Assembly (NCBI RefSeq): GCF_009757775.1 | Contig: NZ_RHLK01000001.1 | Span: forward strand, 630,551 to 694,550 | Direction: 5' to 3' | Origin: Paenibacillus lutrae | Lineage (GTDB): Bacteria; Bacillota; Bacilli; Paenibacillales; NBRC-103111 | DNA: 64,000 nucleotides | Shown: positions 35,042-44,212 of the stretch, piece by piece | How positions within the stretch are numbered: the first letter of the stretch is position 1 | Layout: each line of letters begins with the position of its first letter | The notes under the pieces: model-generated | Told to the model about the DNA's origin: nothing | Database searches by the model: none | The model's input: the letters and a program-made list of their open reading frames with translations, nothing else | Position numbers and translations under genes: made by a program

Positions 35042-35815
35042 TTAGTCTGAACTCCAAAGCCATTCGAGCGCTTCCGTAAACCGTTCTTCAAATACGGATA
35101 CGAGATGATGCCCTCCCAGTCCGATCACAAATCGCAGATCCCTCCGGGACAATCCTTCATTCACTAGCTTGTCGTAGACCTGCTCCGTACTGGCGATCAT
35201 CCGGCTCTGAATCGTTTGTTTGCCTACGCCCTCCTGATCACCTACGTACATGTAAACTCTTTTGGCACTTCCATCTTTGTACAAATTCCGCTCCTGTATA
35301 TAGCTCATCATGCCTTCATACCAGAACGATGCGGACAGAAGCCCGATTTTACCGAAAACATCGGGATGCTCATAAGCCGCAACCATCGAGATGAGGCCTC
35401 CGAGCGATGCGCCGATCATCGCCGTGTGCGCGGCATCCGGCTCCGTTTTATACCGGCTGTCGATATAAGGCTTAAGCTCTTGAGTTATAAAACTCAGGTA
35501 GCCAAGCCCTTCTCCGCCAAAGTCCGGAAATTCCTCCACAAGCGCCTTTGCAGGCCAAGGGGTATATTCATGAAGCCGATTTATCGGTTCCACACCGGCA
35601 ATGATAACCTCGGGCAGCCTCTCTTCCCGGAAAAGTTGTTCCAGCCTCTCCATGACCTTGCTGCTCTGCGCATCCATATAATCAAGCGGATCGTTGACAT
35701 ATACGACCGGGTACCGGCGTCCGGCAGTGCCGTATGAAGGCGGCGTATACAGGTATAACGTCCTCGACTGAAATTCTTGCGTGTGAAAGCTTCCTCTCTC
35801 TCTATGGTTGGTCAT
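35042..35815 (-). CDS. Siderophore esterase (YbbA/Fes-like)
   Basis: 257 residues: nucleophile in MIGASLGGLISM (about 135-146), the early YPVVYVNDPLDYMD block and C-terminal GLGGHHLVSVFEER with the His. In B. subtilis YbbA sits with feuABC and helps release iron from ferric bacillibactin-type or xenosiderophores. First gene of the operon, directly behind two Fur boxes; GGGGG precedes the ATG. Confidence 0.87.
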   Translation of the reverse strand: MTNHRERGSFHTQEFQSRTLYLYTPPSYGTAGRRYPVVYVNDPLDYMDAQSSKVMERLEQLFREERLPEVIIAGVEPINRLHEYTPWPAKALVEEFPDFGGEGLGYLSFITQELKPYIDSRYKTEPDAAHTAMIGASLGGLISMVAAYEHPDVFGKIGLLSASFWYEGMMSYIQERNLYKDGSAKRVYMYVGDQEGVGKQTIQSRMIASTEQVYDKLVNEGLSRRDLRFVIGLGGHHLVSVFEERFTEALEWLWSSD

Positions 35816-35842
35816 GCCATTCCCCCGTGAGTATCAGACTAT

Positions 35843-35857
35843 TGAGAATCATTATCA
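35843..35857 (-). promoter_or_regulatory. Fur box 1 of the siderophore-uptake operon
   Basis: TGAGAATCATTATCA differs from the 7-1-7 consensus TGATAATNATTATCA at one position. It lies 28 bases upstream of the esterase start. Confidence 0.8.
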
Positions 35858-35900
35858 ACTCTAGTCAAAAAAAAGAGGGAGGCCCTTTTCTCTTCATCAC

Positions 35901-35915
35901 TGATAACGATTCTCA
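35901..35915 (-). promoter_or_regulatory. Fur box 2 of the siderophore-uptake operon
   Basis: TGATAACGATTCTCA, a two-mismatch Fur box 44 bases upstream of box 1. The two boxes bracket a TTGACT -35 candidate on the minus strand. A weak hairpin with T8 (35866-35892) between them may end the btr transcript. Confidence 0.75.
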
Positions 35916-35977
35916 TTTGAAATTATACCCCATGAATCTATCCCGGGACATGGACGTTTCCCGGAATTGAAGCTGGA

Positions 35978-37606
35978 CTATTCCCGCAAAAATAGGCGTT
36001 CTGTCTCATCCAGTATCCGTGCATGCGCCATTGCCGAGTACTCTCTCCATGGATCCGAAGGGATCGAATGTACACGATTATGACGGACTGCCTTGAGATC
36101 CCTCCAGAATGGTGTCGTCTGAAGATTGCGCCAGTTATCAAGGGTTTCAGGCTCTTGACAAATATTGACCAGAATATGGTCGGGGTTTATATCGATAAGC
36201 TGCTCCGGCTTAATCTCGGTATGAACGGCGCACAGATCCATGGAAAAAGACGGTTTCATCGCCAGATCCCCGTAGAACACTTCTCCCATGCTTCGAGTGC
36301 CGCAGCTATACATGCCGGATTTATGCAGGCTTATAATCAGGAAAGTATCTTCCCCCATTCGCTCATGCAGCATGTCCTTAAGAGATTGCACCCGCCGGTC
36401 ATACTTGGTAAGCCAGCTGTCCGCTTCGCCAGATACTTCGAGATAATTAGCAACAAGTTTCAGCTGCTCACGCCAATCCAACTGTTGATTAGGTATGTAC
36501 AAGACCGGACCTGCCTGCTCCAGCTTTTCTTTCTCTCCCGGATTAAGCGTGTCCATACTTAGAATCACATCAGGTCTAACCTCCCGGATTTTGTCAATAT
36601 TGGATTGCCAATCTTCACTATAGCGGTAAGCGCTGAGATGAACGGGAATATCCCTGCGATAATGCTCGTAATAAAACCCCGTCCATTTCGGATGGAGCGG
36701 AGCGGCATAAGGGAGATAGTGCAGAGCAAGCAGATGTCCGGTCAGATGTGGATGATGAACCGCGATTTTACGTTTCCGGCTCTTCATATACGCGCTCGGC
36801 GACACACCAACCTCTTGTTTAAACTTGCGGCTGAAGTAAAATTCATCCTGATAGCCGACGATGTGGGCGATATCTTTCAACCGGGATTGGGATAACACCA
36901 TTAACTGTTTGGCACGGTTGATGCGCTGAGCGGTTAAATAATCTACAACGCGGATGCCGTATGTTTTTTTAAACAAGTCCCCGTAGTATTTCGGAGAGAT
37001 CTCTGCCATTCTGGCCAGTTCGTCAATCGTAATCGGCGTATGATAATAAGCATCGATATACCGGCGTGTCCGCTCCAGTGCGTTTATAGAATCCAGTCTG
37101 GTCTCCAGCTCTATATGCTGTGCGGTTATGTACATAAGTTCCAGGAAGGCTGCCTCGCATTGCAGCGATTTGTACGGACTCTCGTTCTGCCAGTGTGTTC
37201 CCAGCGCTTCGCAAGTAATGGCAAACTGAGGAACCGGTTTAACGGGTACAACTTGCTCTTCCTGCCATATGAAAGGCGAATAGCCTCCCGCCTCTTCATC
37301 ACTTCTGAACAATTCAAATCTGACCAGGGTCAGCTCCAATCCGCCTTCGCCGGCTTGTATACCGATTACTTGTCCCGGCCGGCAAATATGAACGCGTTCT
37401 TCCCAGAGCTTGGACTTCTCCCCGTCCCAATTCAGAAGTCCCCGGCCTGCCGTTACGACAAGCAGAACGTGAGATTCAATATGTTGATAGTCCATCCTCC
37501 AATGGGATTCCGCTCTTATGATCTCGACTTCCTTGACCCTATACAATGCATGTATAAAAGCTTCCGCCAAGGCGGAACGGTTTCTGCCGCTCGCTGACTG
37601 ATTCAA
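35978..37606 (-). CDS. btr: Btr-like AraC regulator with siderophore-binding domain
   Basis: 542 residues with three parts: an N-terminal cupin-like AraC ligand domain (1-160), a double helix-turn-helix (about 190-280; IDELARMAEISPKYYGDLFKK and DIAHIVGYQDEFYFSRKFKQ), and a C-terminal FecB/TroA-type binding-protein domain (about 300-540). This is the layout of B. subtilis Btr, which binds bacillibactin and activates feuABC. The start is TTG (37604-37606), with GGGAGG 8 bases ahead, rather than the longer frame to 37663. A Fur box lies 73 bases upstream. It should activate the transport genes that follow. Confidence 0.9.
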   Translation of the reverse strand: MNQSASGRNRSALAEAFIHALYRVKEVEIIRAESHWRMDYQHIESHVLLVVTAGRGLLNWDGEKSKLWEERVHICRPGQVIGIQAGEGGLELTLVRFELFRSDEEAGGYSPFIWQEEQVVPVKPVPQFAITCEALGTHWQNESPYKSLQCEAAFLELMYITAQHIELETRLDSINALERTRRYIDAYYHTPITIDELARMAEISPKYYGDLFKKTYGIRVVDYLTAQRINRAKQLMVLSQSRLKDIAHIVGYQDEFYFSRKFKQEVGVSPSAYMKSRKRKIAVHHPHLTGHLLALHYLPYAAPLHPKWTGFYYEHYRRDIPVHLSAYRYSEDWQSNIDKIREVRPDVILSMDTLNPGEKEKLEQAGPVLYIPNQQLDWREQLKLVANYLEVSGEADSWLTKYDRRVQSLKDMLHERMGEDTFLIISLHKSGMYSCGTRSMGEVFYGDLAMKPSFSMDLCAVHTEIKPEQLIDINPDHILVNICQEPETLDNWRNLQTTPFWRDLKAVRHNRVHSIPSDPWREYSAMAHARILDETERLFLRE

Positions 37607-37678
37607 ATTCGTTAACCTCCCGCAGATACCCATAATCGGTTTATATGTATGTAGGGTTGCCACTATAATCGATTTAAT

Positions 37679-37693
37679 TGATAATGATTATCA
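37679..37693 (-). promoter_or_regulatory. Fur box upstream of btr
   Basis: TGATAATGATTATCA matches the 7-1-7 Fur consensus at every position. Confidence 0.88.
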
Positions 37694-37766
37694 ATATCAA
37701 ATGATTATAGCAGAATAGCCTCCAATTGAAAATAGCTGTACGGAATAGATTTTCACGTATATACCG

Positions 37767-37806
37767 AAAAGCCACAGGTTGCAATCAATCCCTGTGACTG
37801 GCTTTT
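37767..37806 (-). terminator. Terminator of the WbsX/CgeB transcript
   Basis: AAAGCCAGTCACAGG pairs imperfectly with CCTGTGGCTTT across a 12-base loop and ends in TTTTC on the minus strand, about 27 bases past the stop at 37834. Confidence 0.65.
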
Positions 37807-37833
37807 ATTTATCGGCTGCTATAGATAATTCCC

Positions 37834-38940
37834 TTAAGGAGGGGACTTCACATCCGGATGATCAGAACCATGTGCAGGCCGCCTGTTGGAGCGGTTCTGT
37901 TCCAGAGCTTCTTTGACGGCCTGCAGATACCCATACCCGAAATCTTGATCGGGTTCCAGATAAGCTCCCTCTGCCCATTCATTCCAGGCATTGATGAAGA
38001 GGAAGTCACTTCTGTAAGCTTCTCTCGCTCTTGAGATCTGCTTGGATAAATACCAGCTGAACTTCTGCGGATTCATTCCAATGGAACTTTGTCCTTCCGC
38101 TTTTTTACGGGGCGTATTATCCCAATTGACAAAGGCCCCCGGGTAAACCTGCTCTCCATTTCTATGAGGGGTCCGCTCCAGAATGTTTGTCCACACCCTG
38201 TCATAGTCAACGACCAGATGCATACGGTCTTTGACCGGTATTTGGAGCCAGGGCTGGTTCATGCTTCCATGAGCAAATGTATAGTGCGGCTCATACTCTA
38301 CACTGGCATCGAATCCATGCTGCTCACCAAGCGGAAACCCTCCCAGCGTCCGTACCAGATGCAGTCCTTCTAAGCCATTCTGCAGGGCTAACTTGCGCCA
38401 GAAAAGCAGCATTTCTTCACACCTCGGAATACTTGCAGGCCTGTAGATGAGAAACACCGGCTTGCCTTCTACGCGAATATAGCGTTCATCCTTGAAGGCA
38501 TCCAAAAGTGAATCGAAATGGGCCTTCCAATCCTCTTCATCTCCGTAATCCTGAGGCATCAGCACATCGGATTCCATGCCGTCCCATCTGCGAGTCCAAG
38601 GTTCATTCGCCCATGACAAACAAAAGGGAAAATCGGGATCGCGGCTTGAAAGAATTTCTTGAAACGGTCTTTCCAGAAGCCGCTTCCCCTTAAACCAATA
38701 ATGATAGTAGCAGAAACCGTAAATCCCGTAAGCCCGGGCCGTTTCGGCCTGCCACCGCCTGGCATCCGGATCGGTCAAATCATAATAATAATCATTTAAG
38801 GGTAATTTAGGCTGCTTATGATGACGGTATAAAGATACCGCTTTTTTGACATTCGTCCACTCGGTAAAACCTTTCCCCCACCAACGGTCATTTTCTTCAA
38901 TCACATGAAACTGGGGCAGCAAAAAGGCAATGAGCTTCAA
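37834..38940 (-). CDS. WbsX-like / GH99-like glycan enzyme
   Basis: 368 residues beginning MKLIAFLLPQFHVIEENDRWWGKGFTEWTNV (start shown in part), the signature of the WbsX family found in polysaccharide loci. CLSWANEPWTRRWDG (about 108-122) and LFINAWNEWAEGAYLEPD (about 325-342) are conserved blocks. The family has a GH99-like TIM-barrel and is called either glycosyltransferase or endo-hydrolase; the reaction is unsettled. The TTG start follows AGGAGGG. It lies 55 bases after the CgeB-like gene, so the two probably act together on a surface glycan. Confidence 0.85.
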   Translation of the reverse strand: MKLIAFLLPQFHVIEENDRWWGKGFTEWTNVKKAVSLYRHHKQPKLPLNDYYYDLTDPDARRWQAETARAYGIYGFCYYHYWFKGKRLLERPFQEILSSRDPDFPFCLSWANEPWTRRWDGMESDVLMPQDYGDEEDWKAHFDSLLDAFKDERYIRVEGKPVFLIYRPASIPRCEEMLLFWRKLALQNGLEGLHLVRTLGGFPLGEQHGFDASVEYEPHYTFAHGSMNQPWLQIPVKDRMHLVVDYDRVWTNILERTPHRNGEQVYPGAFVNWDNTPRKKAEGQSSIGMNPQKFSWYLSKQISRAREAYRSDFLFINAWNEWAEGAYLEPDQDFGYGYLQAVKEALEQNRSNRRPAHGSDHPDVKSPP

Positions 38941-38995
38941 TTCCTATCCCTCCTTCATTATAGGAGCGATCTCCGGCTAATAATGCGCAGACGAC

Positions 38996-40087
38996 TTAGT
39001 GAAACACGGTATCCAGCAACTGCATTCCTTTCTGCAGATAAGAATGATTATACTTGTTGTTCGCTAATGCCCTCGAAGCGGCCAGTCTCCTCTGGTCGAT
39101 ATTCGATGTGTAATAGGCGAACTTGTCTGAAAGCTCGGCCAGTGTATCGAAGGATTCTAACTCCCCCGTGAGGATATGGGGATTTAGTTCAGGGTGCCGC
39201 TGAATAAGCTGAAACGTGCCGCATGCCGAAATTTCTAACATTTGGTGTAACGATGAACAGGTATTAATGACTATCTTCGCTCCGTTGTAGTAATCGGCCA
39301 AATCTTCCTGGGATGAAATGGGGAGCAAGGAATCTGCCGCATCCCATCCTTTACCATACACCCTTACTTTTTTATCCGACAAAGCACCTGAATGAACGAA
39401 GGAATATAAATTCTCGTTTGTGATGGCATCGCCGACAATTAGTACATCGGATAAGAAGCCGCTGTCGACTTGTTTGGGGAAATATACATCCGTGTTCACC
39501 GCAAAAGGAACATAATGACACTGTTTACAGCGTAAAGAACGATAAGCGGCAACATTAGCGGGGTTCTGCGTCAGAACGTAGTCAAATAACGGAGCTAACT
39601 GCAGCTCCACACTGGACAATCCTTCTTTATCGGACATCCACACCGCTTTCTTGACAGGAGAAGTCCGCAACAAAGCTTCGTGCTCAGGGGGAAGAGACTC
39701 CTCCCCGCCTATAACCAGAATAAGGTCTACATCATTAGGGGACAGGCTGTCGGACAAATTATGAGCATACTTGATGGCACGTACCTGTTTAACAAGGTGA
39801 CGCAGCTGTTCTTCCAATGCAATTTCATTCGGTGCGTTTTTTGTTTTTATAGTGGGAACCAGCAGTAAAATGTTCAGATCCTTATAGATCACTTTTTTCT
39901 TATTGAAGTCCTGATCGTGAAGATCCCGCAGCAGGAGCAAGCCATGCTTCATGCTGGTCTGATAGGCAGACATGGTAAGCTTAACCGGCTTCAGCTCTTT
40001 GTTCAGCGTTTTTTTCACTTCATTTACAATCCATTTATTAGGGGTCTTCGCAGAGGGGGGCTTTTTTTTGGAGTTGTTCTTTTTCAT
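38996..40087 (-). CDS. CgeB-like glycosyltransferase, spore-surface type
   Basis: 363 residues. A Lys-rich N-terminus is followed by a Rossmann-type segment (ILLLVPTIK; DVDLILVIGG) and a C-terminal glycosyltransferase-1-like part (ADYYNGAKIVINTCSSLHQMLEISACGTFQL, about 280-310) as in CgeB/Spore maturation proteins. B. subtilis CgeB adds glycan to the outermost spore layer (crust). The ATG at 40087 follows GAGGAG. It is divergent from a decapeptide-repeat protein, the obvious acceptor candidate, and sigma-K-like -10s lie on both sides. Confidence 0.8.
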   Translation of the reverse strand: MKKNNSKKKPPSAKTPNKWIVNEVKKTLNKELKPVKLTMSAYQTSMKHGLLLLRDLHDQDFNKKKVIYKDLNILLLVPTIKTKNAPNEIALEEQLRHLVKQVRAIKYAHNLSDSLSPNDVDLILVIGGEESLPPEHEALLRTSPVKKAVWMSDKEGLSSVELQLAPLFDYVLTQNPANVAAYRSLRCKQCHYVPFAVNTDVYFPKQVDSGFLSDVLIVGDAITNENLYSFVHSGALSDKKVRVYGKGWDAADSLLPISSQEDLADYYNGAKIVINTCSSLHQMLEISACGTFQLIQRHPELNPHILTGELESFDTLAELSDKFAYYTSNIDQRRLAASRALANNKYNHSYLQKGMQLLDTVFH

Positions 40088-40138
40088 GTCACTCCTCTTT
40101 TCTGAATAAATGTCCGGATAATTCACAGTGTCCTACCC

Positions 40139-40147
40139 TACAATATG
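40139..40147 (-). promoter_or_regulatory. Sigma-K-like -10 for the cgeB-like gene
   Basis: CATATTGTA on the minus strand fits CATAnnnTA, about 50 bases before the start. The -35 is unclear. Confidence 0.35.
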
Positions 40148-40285
40148 CACAGGTACATTGTTTTGATTAGGGTGTTTAACCATAATTGATAGGCAGCTTG
40201 ATATGGAAATGATAGGATGTGGAAGTTTAGGCTCCGTCTTGACCGGAAATGTGTGAAGTAAGGATATCCAATCAGTAGTTGTCCC

Positions 40286-40294
40286 CATAGAATA
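40286..40294 (+). promoter_or_regulatory. Sigma-K-like -10 for the repeat-protein gene
   Basis: CATAGAATA fits CATAnnnTA, 32 bases before the TTG start. The -35 is unclear. Confidence 0.35.
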
Positions 40295-40326
40295 AGGTAG
40301 ACTAATTGAAAGAGAAGGTGATAGAG

Positions 40327-40761
40327 TTGCCTACATTTGATAGCGTACAGGTTACAGGAAGTCAAACCATTGGACAGGATTTGCAAGTTGGCGGCAGCCA
40401 GACGATCGGGACACATCTGAATGTGACGGGCAGCCAGACAATCGGGACACATTTGAATGTCTCAGGCAGCCAAACGATTTCAGGTAGTCTGCAGGTCAAT
40501 GGCAGTGAAGCGATTCTGAATCACCTAGGGGTAGGAGGTACCGTGACAGCCGGAGACAGCATAAGAACCGCCTTACAGTTGGCTGCAACTAATCAGGCTG
40601 CGCTGCCTGCATCCATTCCAAGCGTTCAGCAGGTGAGATACTACAATCCGGGTGCAGCCAATCAGCCTGGGCTTGTCCTAACCGGAACGGACGGGCTGAC
40701 TTACGTTCTGTTCGTCGATGTTAGCAGCGGAACACCGAATCTAGCTATACAGAGAGCTTAG
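40327..40761 (+). CDS. Decapeptide-repeat surface protein
   Basis: 144 residues. Residues about 9-65 contain five repeats of 11-12 residues following GSQTIxxxLxVx (three near-identical GSQTIG copies, then GSQTIS and a degenerate GSEAI). This is a beta-solenoid-like repeat. The rest is a small globular domain ending LVLTGTDGLTYVLFVDVSSG, common in Paenibacillus spore-associated proteins. No signal peptide. The start is TTG at 40327 with AGAAGGTG 6 bases ahead; an upstream TTG at 40306 lacks one. Ser/Thr-rich turns are possible glycosylation sites, which fits the adjacent CgeB- and WbsX-like genes. Confidence 0.75.
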   Translation: MPTFDSVQVTGSQTIGQDLQVGGSQTIGTHLNVTGSQTIGTHLNVSGSQTISGSLQVNGSEAILNHLGVGGTVTAGDSIRTALQLAATNQAALPASIPSVQQVRYYNPGAANQPGLVLTGTDGLTYVLFVDVSSGTPNLAIQRA

Positions 40762-40807
40762 TAGGATTAAGAATCGTGATTCGTTTGAATCATGCGGTAT
40801 CCCATAC

Positions 40808-40854
40808 AACCCAACAAGACCCGCTGGAGTAATCTCCGTGGGTCTTGTTGGGTT
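40808..40854. terminator. Terminator between the repeat-protein and lyase genes
   Basis: AACCCAACAAGACCC pairs perfectly with GGGTCTTGTTGGGTT (15 bp) and is followed by TCTTCT on the plus strand. It serves both convergent genes. Confidence 0.88.
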
Positions 40855-40917
40855 TCTTCTCCGATGTCATGCAAGCCTATCATGCCAGCCTGTCATGAGA
40901 GACCTCATGAGAGCCGT

Positions 40918-43900
40918 TTACTTCACTAATCCGATCTCAATCGTCTTACCGTTTACTGCGTCGAACTCTACCGTCGTCGTTGCTGAATTCGAGCTGATTA
41001 CACGGGCTTCGCTGCTGGCATTCTTGAGATGCCACACTCCGCTTAAAGTCACCGTATCTTTCTTCAGAATACTCGGCTTAAGCACATCCGCTGCCGGTAT
41101 CGTCTGATTCGGATATTTAGGCAGACGCAGATCGGGATCGGAAACGCTGAGGACAACCTCACTCGCGCTTATGTCCTCAATCATCACCGTGACCGGATCA
41201 CTGCTGCCTTTCAGCAGCCCTTGGGTAATAGGCGCGCTGCTGTTAAAGATGGCATAGCCTGTAATTTGTCTGCCAGGCTCCGTATTCTGAACGATATGAG
41301 CATTGCTATTCTTTTGCAGAACCGTATACTGCGTATTGGCTGCAAAATCCGCCGTACCTTGCGCTCCTGCTCCGACTTTAATGGCATACTCATACCCGGA
41401 TGCAGTCGGAGCCGTTCCGTGATTGATATAAGCCGTCGTGTAATTCCCAGATGTATCGGCGGTTCCCGAGCTATTTTTAGAGTTCTGAACACCGCGCGCA
41501 ATGACCGTACCCGCAGGATTGGGCAGCACATAACCGTTGCCGTAGGGATCGACAAGCCAAGCCTTGGTTGTCCCGGTTATCGTATTGTTGTAGGTCGGAC
41601 TGACGATCGGCGTCGTGGAATTAAACCAGAAGGGTACCGAGCTGCTTGACATAAAGGACTGGAACAGAATGGTTTCGGTAGCATGAGCGGAATCCGAATT
41701 CTGGATATCGGAGCCCAGACTCACAATTTTATCTCCGAAAAAGAAGACCGATTTGTTCGCTCTAAAGCTGGTGTCATACACGGGATCATGAAGCTGCATA
41801 GCGAACAGACCGTATTGATTTCTAAGAGACACGCCTCCAACGAACGTGCTGTCCGTGAAAGAGCGGGTCGGCCCGCCTTCAGGCAGCGCAAGCTCCGCCA
41901 GAGACAAGTGTTTCACCGTCGTACCGGGCCAGCGGCTCCAATCCCAGCCTGCCCCTACATGGATTCCGCTCTCGATAATACCAGCGACCGGGCCGTTCTT
42001 AATGATTTGCAGATTGCCGTAGTTCTGGTATCTGCCATATAGATTCTCGGATAGATTCTCCGTTGTCTGCGGGTCAAATTTATTAGAGGCTTCAAAATCC
42101 CAGGCATACTGGCTCCACCCTTTCAATCCTACCAGCCGGTCGTTAATCCGGTTTACAGCCATAGCTCCATAGGGTTTCACCCAGAATCCTTGCGGGTTCG
42201 CTTTGGGACTATAGCCTGCTTGCGACAGGGTAACAGCAAGCTGCAAACCTCCCAGCGTATCCAGATAAGAGACGCCGTAGGTGTCTGCTGAAGGGAATAG
42301 TTCATTCTGCAGCAAACTCGACTGCGGGTCCCACAATCGCATGAAGGTGGAGGCCAGTTCACTGTCTACAGGAGATTTGGCTTGAGCCAGATAAGCATAG
42401 GCGGGCAGCATATTCGTAATCGCCCGGGTCTGTCCGGGGAATCGCCCCGTCGCTCCGATCGGCATGTCATACAGGTTCGACACCTGCTCGATGGTCAGCA
42501 GTCCTTTTTTGATATTGGTAAAGGAAGACCCGGACAGTGCGAAAGGAGTGCCGTTCAAGAAATAAGCGATAAGTGATGCGGCATGAAGCGCATCCGGTCC
42601 GTAAGCATTTAAATATACGCCTCTGTGATGAAACAGCGTGCCATCCGGCTTGATCGTCCCCGCATATCCGGGGGCTGTTTGCAGCGCTTGTTCATACATG
42701 CCGAGCAGGCCTTTCATGTACTGGACTTTCTTCGGTGTATGATCCATACCGAGCACGTAGAGAAGATCGTACAAGAACTTCGTCCGGAATTCATCCGGCG
42801 TCGTTTCCTCATAAACAGAGTTATCGAAAGTCTTGCCGAAATTAGAATACCAGAAGCTTGTTCTCGACTCTCTCTCGTAAATTCCCGCTGCTTTCAGTTC
42901 ATTTCTCATCAAATAAACCGTATGAAAGTATCCGTTGTTTTTGTTCATTTCATGATCCTGAGTGCCCAGAGCGCTGCCTTCCGCCCAGCCTTGGTCATTC
43001 ATATAGTCAAGCACATCAATCACTTTTTGTTTGCTCGCGGCATTGCCGTTGATCTTGTAGTCGAATACGAGAGGCAGAAGTACCCGTTTGCTTACATCCT
43101 CTCCGAATTTTCTCAAATGAGGATCGCGGCTTGCATACAGCGCAGCCCCTGTGATCGATCCATCCGGATGTCTGGCAATATTCAGTGAATCATATGCAGC
43201 GAGTCCGGCTGTAATGAAGGTCTGAAGCGAATTGTATCTCGTCTGAAGCGGCCCGCTGAGGGAAGCATATTGGGGAGCATCCCCATAAATCCACTTCTCA
43301 TATTTACTTGCAATCGCATCGAATGAAGCGATTTGCTGCGGAGTAATGCCAGATTCGAGCGGGATTGTCGGCTGCTGTTGACTGTAATGATAGACGTTGT
43401 CCCAAGTACTTGCCCCCACGTCGATACCCGGCTTGGGCATTTGATAATCAGCGGTTCGTGCCTTAATCATTGAAGGCGAGAACTCCAGATTATCCAGGTA
43501 CAAGCTGCCCGAGGGCACAGAGGCAGGCGGAACGATCTGCATCATCTCGAGAGCATTGCTTTGACTTTTGGTATAAGCAGGGTTGTTCCCTTCTTCTCTG
43601 AATTTAACCCAAATGGCCCGCCACCCTTTAAAATTCAAATTAGCGCTGAATGTGTAATGATAAACTCCCGTGTTGATTTCGCTGATTTTACCGAAATTGA
43701 ACGTGATTTTGTCATTAACCGGAGTCTCGTTATAAATCCATAATTTCATCCCTCCATTCTTGACGTTCGCCGCTGCCAGATTAGCGGGCTGAGTGTCACG
43801 CAGCTTGGATCCGTTCGACCAGGTCCACAGTAAAGAGCGTTGTCCGTGTTTGTAATGCTTATTGGATACGGCAGCCGTTCCCCCATTCTCCGTACTCCAG

Positions 43901-44058
43901 CCGGCTGGCACCGATGTGGATTCGAACGACTCGGTCTGAGAGTAATCATCCGCGGCAAGCGATTTGTCCGGACCGAAATTCCAGCCGGCACCCAAGATCG
44001 CGACTGCAATCAGAAAACTTACATATTTCTTCCATTTCATGACAAAGCTTCGTTCCAT
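40918..44058 (-). CDS. Secreted polysaccharide lyase family 8 (chondroitinase ABC-like)
   Basis: 1046 residues with a signal peptide (1-36, cleavage after SLAA). Residues about 38-195 are the N-terminal lyase carbohydrate-binding-like domain, 220-590 the helical catalytic domain, and 600-1046 the beta supersandwich. Compared with Proteus chondroitinase ABC I, H478 (FHHRGVYL), Y486 (NAYGP) and R539 (GATGRFPG) sit where the catalytic His501, Tyr508 and Arg560 fall; the blocks AGWDWSRWPGTT and DPYGNGYVLPNP also align. It should beta-eliminate chondroitin or dermatan sulfate, giving unsaturated disaccharides; hyaluronan is possible. Last gene of the GAG operon, possibly with its own promoter after a terminator-like hairpin. 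Confidence 0.88.
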   Translation of the reverse strand: MERSFVMKWKKYVSFLIAVAILGAGWNFGPDKSLAADDYSQTESFESTSVPAGWSTENGGTAAVSNKHYKHGQRSLLWTWSNGSKLRDTQPANLAAANVKNGGMKLWIYNETPVNDKITFNFGKISEINTGVYHYTFSANLNFKGWRAIWVKFREEGNNPAYTKSQSNALEMMQIVPPASVPSGSLYLDNLEFSPSMIKARTADYQMPKPGIDVGASTWDNVYHYSQQQPTIPLESGITPQQIASFDAIASKYEKWIYGDAPQYASLSGPLQTRYNSLQTFITAGLAAYDSLNIARHPDGSITGAALYASRDPHLRKFGEDVSKRVLLPLVFDYKINGNAASKQKVIDVLDYMNDQGWAEGSALGTQDHEMNKNNGYFHTVYLMRNELKAAGIYERESRTSFWYSNFGKTFDNSVYEETTPDEFRTKFLYDLLYVLGMDHTPKKVQYMKGLLGMYEQALQTAPGYAGTIKPDGTLFHHRGVYLNAYGPDALHAASLIAYFLNGTPFALSGSSFTNIKKGLLTIEQVSNLYDMPIGATGRFPGQTRAITNMLPAYAYLAQAKSPVDSELASTFMRLWDPQSSLLQNELFPSADTYGVSYLDTLGGLQLAVTLSQAGYSPKANPQGFWVKPYGAMAVNRINDRLVGLKGWSQYAWDFEASNKFDPQTTENLSENLYGRYQNYGNLQIIKNGPVAGIIESGIHVGAGWDWSRWPGTTVKHLSLAELALPEGGPTRSFTDSTFVGGVSLRNQYGLFAMQLHDPVYDTSFRANKSVFFFGDKIVSLGSDIQNSDSAHATETILFQSFMSSSSVPFWFNSTTPIVSPTYNNTITGTTKAWLVDPYGNGYVLPNPAGTVIARGVQNSKNSSGTADTSGNYTTAYINHGTAPTASGYEYAIKVGAGAQGTADFAANTQYTVLQKNSNAHIVQNTEPGRQITGYAIFNSSAPITQGLLKGSSDPVTVMIEDISASEVVLSVSDPDLRLPKYPNQTIPAADVLKPSILKKDTVTLSGVWHLKNASSEARVISSNSATTTVEFDAVNGKTIEIGLVK

Positions 44059-44107
44059 GTCTTCTTCACTCCTTCATCCATTTCATGATTAGACCTTACG
44101 ATGTATA

Positions 44108-44165
44108 TAAAAAAGACTCTTCCCCCAAAGAAAACGCCGTGCGTTTTTTCCGGAAAAAGAGCCTC
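44108..44165 (-). terminator. Nested hairpin between binding-protein and lyase genes
   Basis: An outer AGGCTCTT/AAGAGTCT stem and inner AAAACGC/GCGTTTT stem, followed on the minus strand by TTTTTTATAT. It could limit read-through into the lyase gene or attenuate it. Confidence 0.5.
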
Positions 44166-44212
44166 TAGTAACCCAGTCGGCTTAGTATGCCTGCATACTC
44201 AATTTGCTTCAA

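Noticed and set aside
35866..35892. Terminator between btr and the uptake operon
   Set aside because: Stem too weak to list separately although T8 follows; mentioned with Fur box 2.
42625..43188. 187-codon plus-strand frame inside the lyase
   Set aside because: Shadow of the PL8 gene; no independent signals.
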